Assembly: GCA_965220895.1 (NCBI GenBank)
Contig: OZ244850.1
Coordinates: 124,001 to 188,000, forward strand
Direction: 5' to 3'
Origin: WTFY01 sp965220895
GTDB lineage: Bacteria; Pseudomonadota; Gammaproteobacteria; UBA4575
Length of the DNA stretch: 64,000 nucleotides
Shown: positions 32,941 through 41,070 of the stretch, piece by piece
How the letters are laid out: the number at the start of each line of letters is the position of its first letter
Position numbering within the stretch: the stretch's first letter is position 1
Notes under the pieces: model-generated
The model's input: only the letters and a program-made list of their open reading frames with translations
The model's database searches: none
Told to the model about the DNA's origin: nothing
Translations under genes and position numbers: made by a program

Positions 32941-34221
32941 TTACCGGGAAGTGATGATCTCAAGTCCGCCCATGTAGGGCTGGAGGACTTTGGGGACACG
33001 GACCCGGGCCTTGCTGTCCTGGCAGTTTTCCAGGATCGCCACCAGCGTTCGGCCCGCAGCCAGGCCGGAACCGTTCAGGGTGTGCAGGAATTTGGTTTTG
33101 CCGGTTGCAGGGTTCTTCCAGCGGGCCTTGAGCCTTCGGGCCTGGAAGTCCGCGAAATTGCTGCAGGAGGAAATCTCCCGGTAACGGTTTTCGCCAGGCA
33201 ACCAGACCTCGATATCGTAGGTCTTGGCCGCGGCAAACCCCAGGTCACCCGTGCACAGGGTCACCACCCGGTACGGCAATTCAAGTTTTTGCAGGATGAT
33301 TTCCGCATGCTGCGTGAGTTCCTCGAGCGCACGCCAGGAGGCTTCGGGCTTGACGAGTTGCACGAGCTCGACCTTTTCGAACTGGTGCTGGCGAATCATC
33401 CCCCGCGTGTCCTTGCCGTACGAGCCGGCTTCCGAGCGAAAACAAGGCGTGTGACAAACGTACTTGGCAGGCAGTTCTTCCTCTTTCGCGATGGTATCGC
33501 GCCACAGGTTGGTCACCGGCACTTCCGCGGTCGGAATCAGGTAGTACGGGCTGTCCGTGGCCAGCTTGAACAGGTCCGCTTCAAATTTGGGCAACTGACC
33601 GGTACCGGTCAAGCTTTTGTCGTTGACAATGTACGGGACGTAGACTTCCCGGTAGCCGTGTTCCGAAACATGCACGTCCAGCATGAACTGGACCAGCGCG
33701 CGATGAAGCCTGGCCACCTGGCCCTGCATGGTGACAAACCGGCTGCCGGCAATCTTGGCAGATTTTCCGAAATCAAGACCCTCGGTGCGCTTTCCTATTT
33801 CCACGTGACCCAGTGCCGGAAAATCAAATTCCGGGGGCTCGCCCCAGGTTCGTACGACGACGTTGTCCGCCTCCGTGTTTCCGTCCGGGACGCTCTTGTG
33901 GGGAAGGTTGGGCAGGGTCAGCATCCATGCGTGAATTTCCGATTGCAGGTGCTCGAGTTCGGTCTCGCCCGCTTTGAGCTTCGCATTGATTGCCCCCATC
34001 TCGTCCATGATGCCCGAGACATCCTGTCCCGAGGACTTGCCTTGTGCGATCAGTCTGGAATTCGTGTTGCGCTGGTTTCGCAATTGCTCCGCATCCGTTT
34101 GCAGTTGCTTGCGCTTTTGCTCCCGAGCGGTGAACCAGTCCCGGTCAATGGTCAGTGCGCGGCGCCCGAGTTGCCTGGCCACTTCATCCAGCTCGGTCCG
34201 CAGTATCTTGGGATTCAGCAT
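32941..34221 (-). CDS. serS: Seryl-tRNA synthetase
   Basis: The 426-residue class II synthetase begins MLNPKILRTELDEVARQL, with the N-terminal coiled-coil tRNA-binding arm (about 30-105). Motif 2 is FRSEAGSYGKDTRGMIRQHQ and motif 3 is GSGLAAGRTLVAILENCQ. TAEVPVTNLW and EISSCSNFADFQARR are also in place. The ATG at 34221 follows GGAG; the frame extends upstream to 34308, through the end of crcB. Confidence 0.97.
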   Translation of the reverse strand: MLNPKILRTELDEVARQLGRRALTIDRDWFTAREQKRKQLQTDAEQLRNQRNTNSRLIAQGKSSGQDVSGIMDEMGAINAKLKAGETELEHLQSEIHAWMLTLPNLPHKSVPDGNTEADNVVVRTWGEPPEFDFPALGHVEIGKRTEGLDFGKSAKIAGSRFVTMQGQVARLHRALVQFMLDVHVSEHGYREVYVPYIVNDKSLTGTGQLPKFEADLFKLATDSPYYLIPTAEVPVTNLWRDTIAKEEELPAKYVCHTPCFRSEAGSYGKDTRGMIRQHQFEKVELVQLVKPEASWRALEELTQHAEIILQKLELPYRVVTLCTGDLGFAAAKTYDIEVWLPGENRYREISSCSNFADFQARRLKARWKNPATGKTKFLHTLNGSGLAAGRTLVAILENCQDSKARVRVPKVLQPYMGGLEIITSR

Positions 34222-34237
34222 GAATGAAGCTCCACGA

Positions 34238-34609
34238 TCAAAATGCACGCGCCAGGACCACGCCAAGGTAGCAGGCCCCCAGGCACAAGACGATACTGAG
34301 TGCGACATTGGCTGCCGCGCTCATCACACTGCCCTGCTGGAGCAGATGCAGGGTTTCCAGCGAAAATGCTGAAAAGGTGGTAAACCCGCCCAGCAGTCCT
34401 GCCAGCAGCGCCAGCCGGATTTCATCCATGACCATCCAGCGCTCCAGCAGCACGATCGAAAGCACACCAATCAGCATGGACCCCGTGATGTTGACGAGCA
34501 GCGTACCCAGGGGGAATTTGCTGCCCCACCAATGTGCGCACTGCATCTGGATCAGGTATCTCAGCACCGAGCCCAGCGCTCCCCCTACGGCAATGCTTGC
34601 TAGCGTCAA
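34238..34609 (-). CDS. crcB: Fluoride ion channel CrcB/Fluc
   Basis: The 123-residue protein has four helices and the family motifs GGALGSVLRY, LLVNITGSMLIG and GLLGGFTTFSAFSLE, which line the fluoride pore and sodium site. It exports fluoride as a dual-topology dimer. It sits 16 bases before serS in the conserved crcB-serS order. I looked for a fluoride riboswitch in the 180 bases upstream and saw none. Confidence 0.92.
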   Translation of the reverse strand: MTLASIAVGGALGSVLRYLIQMQCAHWWGSKFPLGTLLVNITGSMLIGVLSIVLLERWMVMDEIRLALLAGLLGGFTTFSAFSLETLHLLQQGSVMSAAANVALSIVLCLGACYLGVVLARAF

Positions 34610-34788
34610 ATCAGGTCTCCTTTTCTGTGTGCGGGCCGTCGATTACAAGCTGCTTTGATCAGTGGTATATTGGCTTGTCGCAAGCCATGGTACCGCAAGT
34701 TGGCGCATCGATGATGAAACTCTTGGCGACGGCACCCTGGCACGGGACAGGAATGGCCAGTGGTCGGTAAACGTGAAATACCAGTGGT

Positions 34789-36255
34789 ATGAAAATGCAA
34801 GCCAGTCTATCAGAACTGACAAAGCGATTTCACCAGGTCCTGCCCGAGGATGCGGTGCTGGTCAAGCACGAGCAGCTGGCCCCGTATGAATGCGATGGCC
34901 TGACGGCGTACCGCCAGCTTCCCCGTATCGCCCTGCTGCCGGCTACCCGTGGGCAGGTCCGGGCCGCAGTGGCAGTCTGCAGGGAGCTGGAACTTCCCAT
35001 CGTGGCCCGGGGTGCCGGCACCAGCCTGTCCGGGGGCGCACTGCCTCACCCGGAAGGGGTCTTGCTCAACTTCGCAAGGCTGAACAGGGTACTGGAAATT
35101 GACCCGGAGAACCGTACTGCAACCGTAGAACCCGGTGTGCGAAATCTCGCGATCTCGGAAGCCGCTAGACCGTACGGCCTGTATTACGCACCGGATCCTT
35201 CCTCGCAGATCGCCTGTACCATCGGCGGCAATATTGCAGAAAATTCAGGGGGAGTCCATTGCCTGAAGTACGGACTGACCGTGCACAACATCATGGCCCT
35301 GGAAGTCCTGACGTCCGACGGCGAGATCCTCGAACTGGGAGGCAAACACCCGGAGTCCTCCGGCTTTGACCTGCTGGCGCTGATGAACGGTTCAGAAGGC
35401 ATGCTGGGGGTGGTGCTGCAGGCGACGGTGAAGTTGCTGCCCACACCGCATGAGCGCAAAGTGCTGCTGGCCGCCTTCTCGCACGTGCGCGATGCCGGAA
35501 ATGCCGTGGCTGCCATCATCTCCCATGGGATCCTTCCAGCCGGTCTCGAAATGATGGATCACTTCACTATCCAGGCCACAGAACAGTACTGCAGCCCCGG
35601 CTACCCGAAAGAAGCCGCGGCTATCCTGATCTGCGAGCTCGACGGCTACGAGGAGGAGTTGGCGGACCAGATGGGACGTGCCAGACAGTTGCTCGAGCAG
35701 AACCAGGCGACAGAAGTGCGCCTGGCCAACGACGAACAGGAGGCGGAGCTGTTGTGGCAGGGCCGCAAGGCGGCCTTCCCTGCACTAGGCAACCTGTCTC
35801 CCGACTACTATTGCATGGACGGCACGATCCCACGCAAGCACCTGGCGGAAGTCCTTGAGGAAATCTATGCGCTCTCCGGAAAATTCGGACTTCGCGTTGC
35901 CAATGTATTCCATGCGGGAGACGGGAACCTGCATCCGCTCATTCTCTACGATGCCAACGAGGAAGGTCAGCTGGAGAAGGCGGAAGAGTTCGGCAGTGAA
36001 ATCCTGCAGCTTTGCGTCAGGATGGGAGGCACCATCACCGGAGAACATGGCGTGGGCGTTGAGAAACTGGACGAGATGTGCGTGCAGTTCAACCCGGAGG
36101 AACTGAAGACCTTCTATGCCATCAAGTCTGCCTTCGACGAGCACGGGCTGCTCAACCCCGGCAAGGCCATCCCGACCCTGCACCGTTGTGCAGAGTTCGG
36201 CGCCATGCATGTGCACGAGGGCAGGCTGCCCCATGCCCACCTGCCCCGCTTTTGA
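34789..36255 (+). CDS. glcD: Glycolate oxidase FAD-binding subunit GlcD
   Basis: GlcD is the FAD-linked catalytic subunit that oxidises glycolate to glyoxylate with GlcE and GlcF. The product (488 aa) has the PCMH-type FAD domain with ARGAGTSLSGGALPH near residue 65 and SQIACTIGGNIAENSGG near 135, and the C-terminal GDGNLHP and ITGEHGVGVEK. It opens the glcDEF operon, which is transcribed opposite to its neighbours. Start codon choice is between 34789 and 34795; both have a weak Shine-Dalgarno site. Confidence 0.93.
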   Translation: MKMQASLSELTKRFHQVLPEDAVLVKHEQLAPYECDGLTAYRQLPRIALLPATRGQVRAAVAVCRELELPIVARGAGTSLSGGALPHPEGVLLNFARLNRVLEIDPENRTATVEPGVRNLAISEAARPYGLYYAPDPSSQIACTIGGNIAENSGGVHCLKYGLTVHNIMALEVLTSDGEILELGGKHPESSGFDLLALMNGSEGMLGVVLQATVKLLPTPHERKVLLAAFSHVRDAGNAVAAIISHGILPAGLEMMDHFTIQATEQYCSPGYPKEAAAILICELDGYEEELADQMGRARQLLEQNQATEVRLANDEQEAELLWQGRKAAFPALGNLSPDYYCMDGTIPRKHLAEVLEEIYALSGKFGLRVANVFHAGDGNLHPLILYDANEEGQLEKAEEFGSEILQLCVRMGGTITGEHGVGVEKLDEMCVQFNPEELKTFYAIKSAFDEHGLLNPGKAIPTLHRCAEFGAMHVHEGRLPHAHLPRF

Positions 36256-36270
36256 CGGCCGGCCCCGGAT

Positions 36271-37326
36271 GTGACGGATACCAGGGAAATCATCGCAGCC
36301 CGGATCCGGGACGCGGCAGAGCACAAGACTGCCCTGCAGCTTCTGGGTGGAAACACCAAGACCTGGTACGGTCGAAGCATTGAGGCTACTCCACTTTGCC
36401 TTGCCGGGCACTCGGGAGTCGTCGAGTACGAACCTTCCGAGCTTTATATCACCGCGCGCTGCGGCACCCCTTTGAGCACGATTGAGCAAGTCATCGCAGA
36501 AGAAAACCAGATGCTCCCGTTTGAACCGCCCCACTTCGGAGCGACAGCCACCCTGGGTGGCACCGTCGCCGCAGGCCTGGCCGGCCCCCGGCGCATCAGC
36601 GGCGGCGCCGTGCGTGACTGCATGCTGGGTGCGGAAATCATCAACGGGAAGGGGGAATACCTGTGTTTCGGTGGCAAGGTCATGAAAAATGTCGCCGGCT
36701 ACGACGCATCGCGCCTGATGTGCGGGGCACTGGGGACCCTGGGAGCTTTGATGTCGGTCACCCTGCGCCTGCTGCCCCTGCCGCAGTGCGAGCAAACCAC
36801 GGTCATGGCCGAAATACCCGCCAATGCAATCCGTAAAATGAGCGCCTGGGCGCGCACACCCATGCCGATCACTGCAACCTTTTACGATGGAGAGAACCTC
36901 CATGTCCGCCTGACCGGCTCTTCGTCAGCAATTGAAAAATGCCAGAATGAAATCGGCGGGGACCGCATCGAACAAGGCGAACAGCTCTGGGACGGTGTCC
37001 GCGAGCAGACCCATGAAGTGTTTGCGCCCGGTGTACCCTTGTGGAGGATCCGGGTGCCACCCTCGACTGCCCCGCTCGATCTCCCGGAACCCTGTGCAAT
37101 GGAATGGAACGGTGCGCTTCGCTGGTACAGCACTCAAGCCGAGGCCTCCACGGTCCGCACGATCGCCCGCGAGGCGGGCGGGCAGGCCTGCCGGTTTCGA
37201 GGACCGGCCATCAAGCAGGTGTTCCATCCTTTGCCACCCGCACTGCTCAAGATCCATGCAAGGCTCAAGCACGCTTTTGACCCTGCGGGAATTCTCAATC
37301 CCGGCAAGATGTACCCGCAATTCTGA
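36271..37326 (+). CDS. glcE: Glycolate oxidase subunit GlcE
   Basis: GlcE is a second FAD-fold subunit of the glycolate oxidase complex. The 351-residue protein has LLGGNTKTWYGRSI near residue 30, ATLGGTVAAGLAGPRR and GGKVMKNVAGYDASRLMCG. It starts with GTG, 15 bases after glcD, and ends 5 bases before glcF, so the three are co-translated. Confidence 0.92.
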   Translation: MTDTREIIAARIRDAAEHKTALQLLGGNTKTWYGRSIEATPLCLAGHSGVVEYEPSELYITARCGTPLSTIEQVIAEENQMLPFEPPHFGATATLGGTVAAGLAGPRRISGGAVRDCMLGAEIINGKGEYLCFGGKVMKNVAGYDASRLMCGALGTLGALMSVTLRLLPLPQCEQTTVMAEIPANAIRKMSAWARTPMPITATFYDGENLHVRLTGSSSAIEKCQNEIGGDRIEQGEQLWDGVREQTHEVFAPGVPLWRIRVPPSTAPLDLPEPCAMEWNGALRWYSTQAEASTVRTIAREAGGQACRFRGPAIKQVFHPLPPALLKIHARLKHAFDPAGILNPGKMYPQF

Positions 37327-37331
37327 ATCCC

Positions 37332-38525
37332 ATGCAGACTTCACTGCCGAAAGAATTCCTGCAAACGACAGAGGGCCTCAAGGCGAACGAGATCCTGCGC
37401 AGTTGCGTGCATTGCGGACTTTGCAATGCGACCTGCCCGACCTACCAGCTGACAGGCAATGAACTGGACGGACCCCGTGGCCGGATTTACCTGATCAAGA
37501 ACCACCTGGAAGACCAGAATGACGCCAGCGTGGGCCTCAGGCATCTGGACCGGTGCCTGACGTGCCTGTCTTGCGAAACCACCTGTCCCTCCAACGTCCG
37601 GTTTGGCCATTTGCTGGACATCGGGCGAAAACGCATGAACCAGGCCATCAGGCGCACGCTGGCAAGCCGAATCAAGCGGCATCTGATTGCCCGCGTATTT
37701 GCCAGGCCATACCTAGTCCGGGCCTTGCTGGCCCTGGCCAGACTCGCCAGGCCCTTCCTGCCCCGAAGCCTTGCGGTGAAAGTGCCCCGCGCCCTTGCAT
37801 CCAGACCTCTGGCGACGAAGGCCCAATCGTACAAACTGCTCACGATCCGGGGCTGCGTGCAGTCGGTCATCGCCCCGCAGATCAACCAGGCGGCCGCCAA
37901 GGTCCTGGAGCGCTCGGGCATCGGTCTTGAGGAGGCGATAGGCGACTGCTGCGGGGCCTTGTCCTATCACCTTGCAGACACTGCGCAGGCCGAGAAAACC
38001 ATTCGCCGCAACATCGATAGCTGGTATCCGGGACTGGCCGGTGAATACCAGTATTTAACTGTTACATCAAGTGGATGCAGCAGCTTCATTAAGCAATATG
38101 GAGAAATCATGCAAGCAGACCCCCGGTATGCGGAGCGCGCAGCCTTCATCAGCGAGCATTGCAAGGACCTCTCCGAACTCGATTTCGCACAGGCTGCGAA
38201 GCCTGCAAAGGAAGCGCGCTCGGTGGCCTTTCACAATCCCTGCACACTTCAGCATGCCCAGGGCGTGCGGGGCAACATCGAGGGCTGGCTGGAGGGTGCC
38301 GGCTACCGGCTGATCCCCACGACGGACCCGCATTTATGCTGTGGTTCTGCGGGCAGCTATTCCCTGCTGGAACCTGAACTTTCCACCCAGCTGCTGGAAA
38401 ACAAGCTGGACAGCCTGGAGAAAGGCGAGCCGGATATCATCTGCACGGCCAACATCGGATGCCTGATGCATCTGCAGTCTGGAACCCGGCGACCGGTCAA
38501 ACACTGGATCGAACTGCTTGTTTAG
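37332..38525 (+). CDS. glcF: Glycolate oxidase iron-sulfur subunit GlcF
   Basis: GlcF carries electrons from GlcDE to the quinone pool. The 397-residue protein shows two 4Fe-4S motifs, CVHCGLCNATCPTY and CLTCLSCETTCPSNV, and two cysteine-rich CCG domains (GDCCGALSYHL and HLCCGSAGSYSLL). It completes the glcDEF operon. Glyoxylate-processing genes such as malate synthase are not adjacent. Confidence 0.93.
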   Translation: MQTSLPKEFLQTTEGLKANEILRSCVHCGLCNATCPTYQLTGNELDGPRGRIYLIKNHLEDQNDASVGLRHLDRCLTCLSCETTCPSNVRFGHLLDIGRKRMNQAIRRTLASRIKRHLIARVFARPYLVRALLALARLARPFLPRSLAVKVPRALASRPLATKAQSYKLLTIRGCVQSVIAPQINQAAAKVLERSGIGLEEAIGDCCGALSYHLADTAQAEKTIRRNIDSWYPGLAGEYQYLTVTSSGCSSFIKQYGEIMQADPRYAERAAFISEHCKDLSELDFAQAAKPAKEARSVAFHNPCTLQHAQGVRGNIEGWLEGAGYRLIPTTDPHLCCGSAGSYSLLEPELSTQLLENKLDSLEKGEPDIICTANIGCLMHLQSGTRRPVKHWIELLV

Positions 38526-38589
38526 CCGGTACGGAGCTACCGGCATGTAGGATGGGCGTGGCTGGCAGCCGTCATCCGCTGGATCAGGA

Positions 38590-38874
38590 TCAGGGGTCGC
38601 CGGGCTTCCAGATCCCGAATGCCTCGCCCTTGGGGCGCATCTGGGCTTGTCTTTGCCGGGTGATATCTTCGTAGACATACTTCGCAAAGGCGACAATCTC
38701 ATTCATGATTTCATTTTTCTCGCCAACAGGCAGGTCATGATTCCCGACCATGAAGCCCGTGATCGCCGCCAGATACTGACCTGCCAGAATCGGATTTTCG
38801 GCACGCTCATCTTCTTCCATGAGGGCTTTCTGGATCTTCTCGATGAGTTCCCTTGACAGTTTTAGCTGGTCCAT
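38590..38874 (-). CDS. Small hypothetical protein after rarA
   Basis: The 94-residue product begins MDQLKLSRELIEKIQKALME and continues with a hydrophobic-amphipathic stretch (AGQYLAAITGFMVGNHDL), predicted mostly helical and acidic, ending GIWKPGDP. GGAG lies 9 bases upstream of the ATG. It follows rarA by 22 bases and probably belongs to the lolA-rarA operon. I do not recognise a family. Confidence 0.6.
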   Translation of the reverse strand: MDQLKLSRELIEKIQKALMEEDERAENPILAGQYLAAITGFMVGNHDLPVGEKNEIMNEIVAFAKYVYEDITRQRQAQMRPKGEAFGIWKPGDP

Positions 38875-38896
38875 GTTGGATGACTCCGTGGGTTGT

Positions 38897-40243
38897 TCAG
38901 TCCCGCTTTCCGGTTTGATTGCGGAGCTTGTCCATACGCTCCCTGATTTTGATTTCGAGTCCCCTGGCTTCGGGCTCATAGTACCGTGTTCCCCGCAGTA
39001 TTTCAGGAAAGTAGCACTCTCCCTGTGCATAGGCGTCCGGTTCATCATGCGCATAGCGATACCCTTGCCCATAACCGAGATCCTTCATCAGTTTTGTGGG
39101 CGCGTTTCTCAGATGCATCGGCACTTCCTGGCTGCCGTGGGTTTTGGCATCCTTCATCGCCAGACCGTATGCCCGATACACGGCATTGCTTTTTGGCATG
39201 CATGCCAGGTATACGATCGCCTGCGCAATGGCCAGTTCACCCTCAGGTGAGCCCAGCCGTTCATAGGTTTGCCAGGCACTCATGGCAATCTGCAACCCAC
39301 GGGGATCGGCGTTGCCGATATCCTCGACCGCCATGCGCAGGACGCGGCGCGCAATGTAATGGGGATCGCAGCCGCCGTCGACCATCCTGCAAAACCAGTA
39401 CAGGGACGCGTCGGGGTCAGAGCCGCGCACGGACTTGTGCAAGGCGGAGATCTGGTCGTAAAAGTACTCACCCCGCTTGTCGAAGCGCCTCGCGCCCTGT
39501 GCCGTGACCTCCTTGACGATTTTACAGCTGATCACTTTCTCCATCTCGTTCTCGTCGATCCAGTCAGAAGCAATCTCCAGGAAATTCAGCGCACGCCGGG
39601 CATCCCCGTCGGCGGCTGCAGCAAGCAACTCCCTTGCCTCGTTATCAATGCGCAGCTGCCTGTGGCCCAGGCCGCGTTTTTCGTCCTGCAGTGCAGCGCC
39701 GATGCACTGGCCCACCTCGGTTTCCGTCAGCCGCTTGAGCACGTAAGTGCGCGCCCTCGATAGCAGCGCATTGTTAAGCTCGAAGGACGGGTTTTCCGTC
39801 GTGGCACCGACAAAATAAAATGTGCCGTCTTCAATGTACGGCAGGAATGCGTCCTGCTGGGCCTTGTTGAATCGATGCACTTCATCGATGAAAAGCACGG
39901 TACTGGAGGCCTTCTCCTGGCTGTGCAGCCTGGCCTGCTCGATCACCCGGCGAATCTCCTTGACTCCGGCCAGTACGGCCGACAGGGAAAGAAACTGTGC
40001 ATGCGAACTGCTGGAAATGATACGGGCCAGCGTGGTCTTGCCCGTCCCTGGCGGTCCCCAGAAGACCATGGAATGCAGCCTGCCCTGTTCGATTGCAAGA
40101 CGCAGGGGCTTGTCAGGAGACAGCAAGTGCGCCTGGCCCACAAATTCAGCCAGGGTGGCAGGACGCATGCGGTCCGCTAGCGGACGATACCCATCGGCCC
40201 GATCAAACAGGTCAGTGGTCGATTGGGCGGATGAGTCCGAAAT
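38897..40243 (-). CDS. rarA: Replication-associated recombination protein A (RarA/MgsA), ATT start proposed
   Basis: RarA is an AAA+ ATPase acting at stalled forks with SSB. Walker A WGPPGTGKTTLA, Walker B VLFIDEVHRFNKAQQD and the clamp-loader-like sensor region are intact. No ATG, GTG or TTG occurs near the expected start. An AGGAGG (40249-40254, minus strand) stands 5 bases before ATT at 40243-40241, giving a 448-residue protein whose N-terminus (SDSSAQSTTDLFDRADGYRP) matches E. coli RarA in length. A TTG at 40342 directly after the lolA stop is the conventional alternative (481 aa), but it has no Shine-Dalgarno site. It lies between lolA and a small gene. Confidence 0.85.
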   Translation of the reverse strand: MSDSSAQSTTDLFDRADGYRPLADRMRPATLAEFVGQAHLLSPDKPLRLAIEQGRLHSMVFWGPPGTGKTTLARIISSSSHAQFLSLSAVLAGVKEIRRVIEQARLHSQEKASSTVLFIDEVHRFNKAQQDAFLPYIEDGTFYFVGATTENPSFELNNALLSRARTYVLKRLTETEVGQCIGAALQDEKRGLGHRQLRIDNEARELLAAAADGDARRALNFLEIASDWIDENEMEKVISCKIVKEVTAQGARRFDKRGEYFYDQISALHKSVRGSDPDASLYWFCRMVDGGCDPHYIARRVLRMAVEDIGNADPRGLQIAMSAWQTYERLGSPEGELAIAQAIVYLACMPKSNAVYRAYGLAMKDAKTHGSQEVPMHLRNAPTKLMKDLGYGQGYRYAHDEPDAYAQGECYFPEILRGTRYYEPEARGLEIKIRERMDKLRNQTGKRD

Positions 40244-40342
40244 GGCGACCTCCTCAGCTGGACCGCTGCGCGCACTCCGAGCTTGTCCGGAACCGGTCGG
40301 CGGATTGTGGATGTAGACAGCCGGCCTGCATGCTTGTCTCAA

Positions 40343-40975
40343 TCACCGCGAAGGGGCGCCCACGACATCCACGCCCCGGGGGGCCTTGAACGTGAAATAC
40401 CGGGCGGGAAAGCCCACATTCAGTTCAAGGTGCCTGAATTCTATAACCGTCTTTTGCGAGAACTGGTCGAACAACTCCATTTTCCGGATTCCCTGTTCAT
40501 CAAGGCCGATCTGCACACTGCGAAACTCGGTGTCCTGCACATGGGGAACCAGCCTCACCCAGCTGAGATCGTCCCGAGCCGGACCTGCGGAAATTTCGAA
40601 ATCATCCTGCAGCACGCTGGCATTCATCAGCAGCATGATCGGTGCAGTGCCCAGTGCCTCCATGATGGGTCTGGTTACCGCCTGCTGCAGCTCTTCATCA
40701 TAGACCCAGAGGTACTTGCCGTCGGCGAGGATCAGCTGCCTGTGGGGGCGTGCATACTGAAAGCGAAACTTGCCCGGACGGCTCAAGGCGACAGATCCTT
40801 CGGCGGTCTGGATCAGCCTGCCGTTCTCGTCCCAGACGGTTTGCAGAAAATTTCCCTTGAAAGAGTCCACTTTTGAAAAGAATGCATTCAGCAGGCCAAC
40901 CGCCTCGCTGCCCGGGCAGGCCAATGCCAATGACAGCAACGCAGCCCCCAAAAATAACTTCCAGATCCGTATCAT
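40343..40975 (-). CDS. lolA: Outer-membrane lipoprotein carrier LolA
   Basis: LolA carries lipoproteins through the periplasm from LolCDE to LolB. The 210-residue protein begins with a signal peptide (MIRIWKLFLGAALLSLALA) and has the fold-typical FFSKVDSFKGNFLQTVWDE, FRFQYARPHRQLILADG and KYLWVYDEELQQAV. AGGA precedes the ATG at 40975. It sits between ftsK and rarA, the usual gammaproteobacterial order. Confidence 0.92.
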   Translation of the reverse strand: MIRIWKLFLGAALLSLALACPGSEAVGLLNAFFSKVDSFKGNFLQTVWDENGRLIQTAEGSVALSRPGKFRFQYARPHRQLILADGKYLWVYDEELQQAVTRPIMEALGTAPIMLLMNASVLQDDFEISAGPARDDLSWVRLVPHVQDTEFRSVQIGLDEQGIRKMELFDQFSQKTVIEFRHLELNVGFPARYFTFKAPRGVDVVGAPSR

Positions 40976-41070
40976 ACGTAGTCCTGTCTGAACTCCCGGA
41001 TAAGATAATACCGGTGGTACCCGGCGAAGGTCAGTGCCGCATCGCATCGGTTCCGGTACGACTCGAAGTA

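Noticed and set aside
33082..34227. A 381-codon plus-strand open frame opposite serS
   Set aside because: Shadow of seryl-tRNA synthetase; no Shine-Dalgarno site or domain.
34610..34788. Fluoride riboswitch upstream of crcB
   Set aside because: The short spacer shows no motif like the fluoride riboswitch core.
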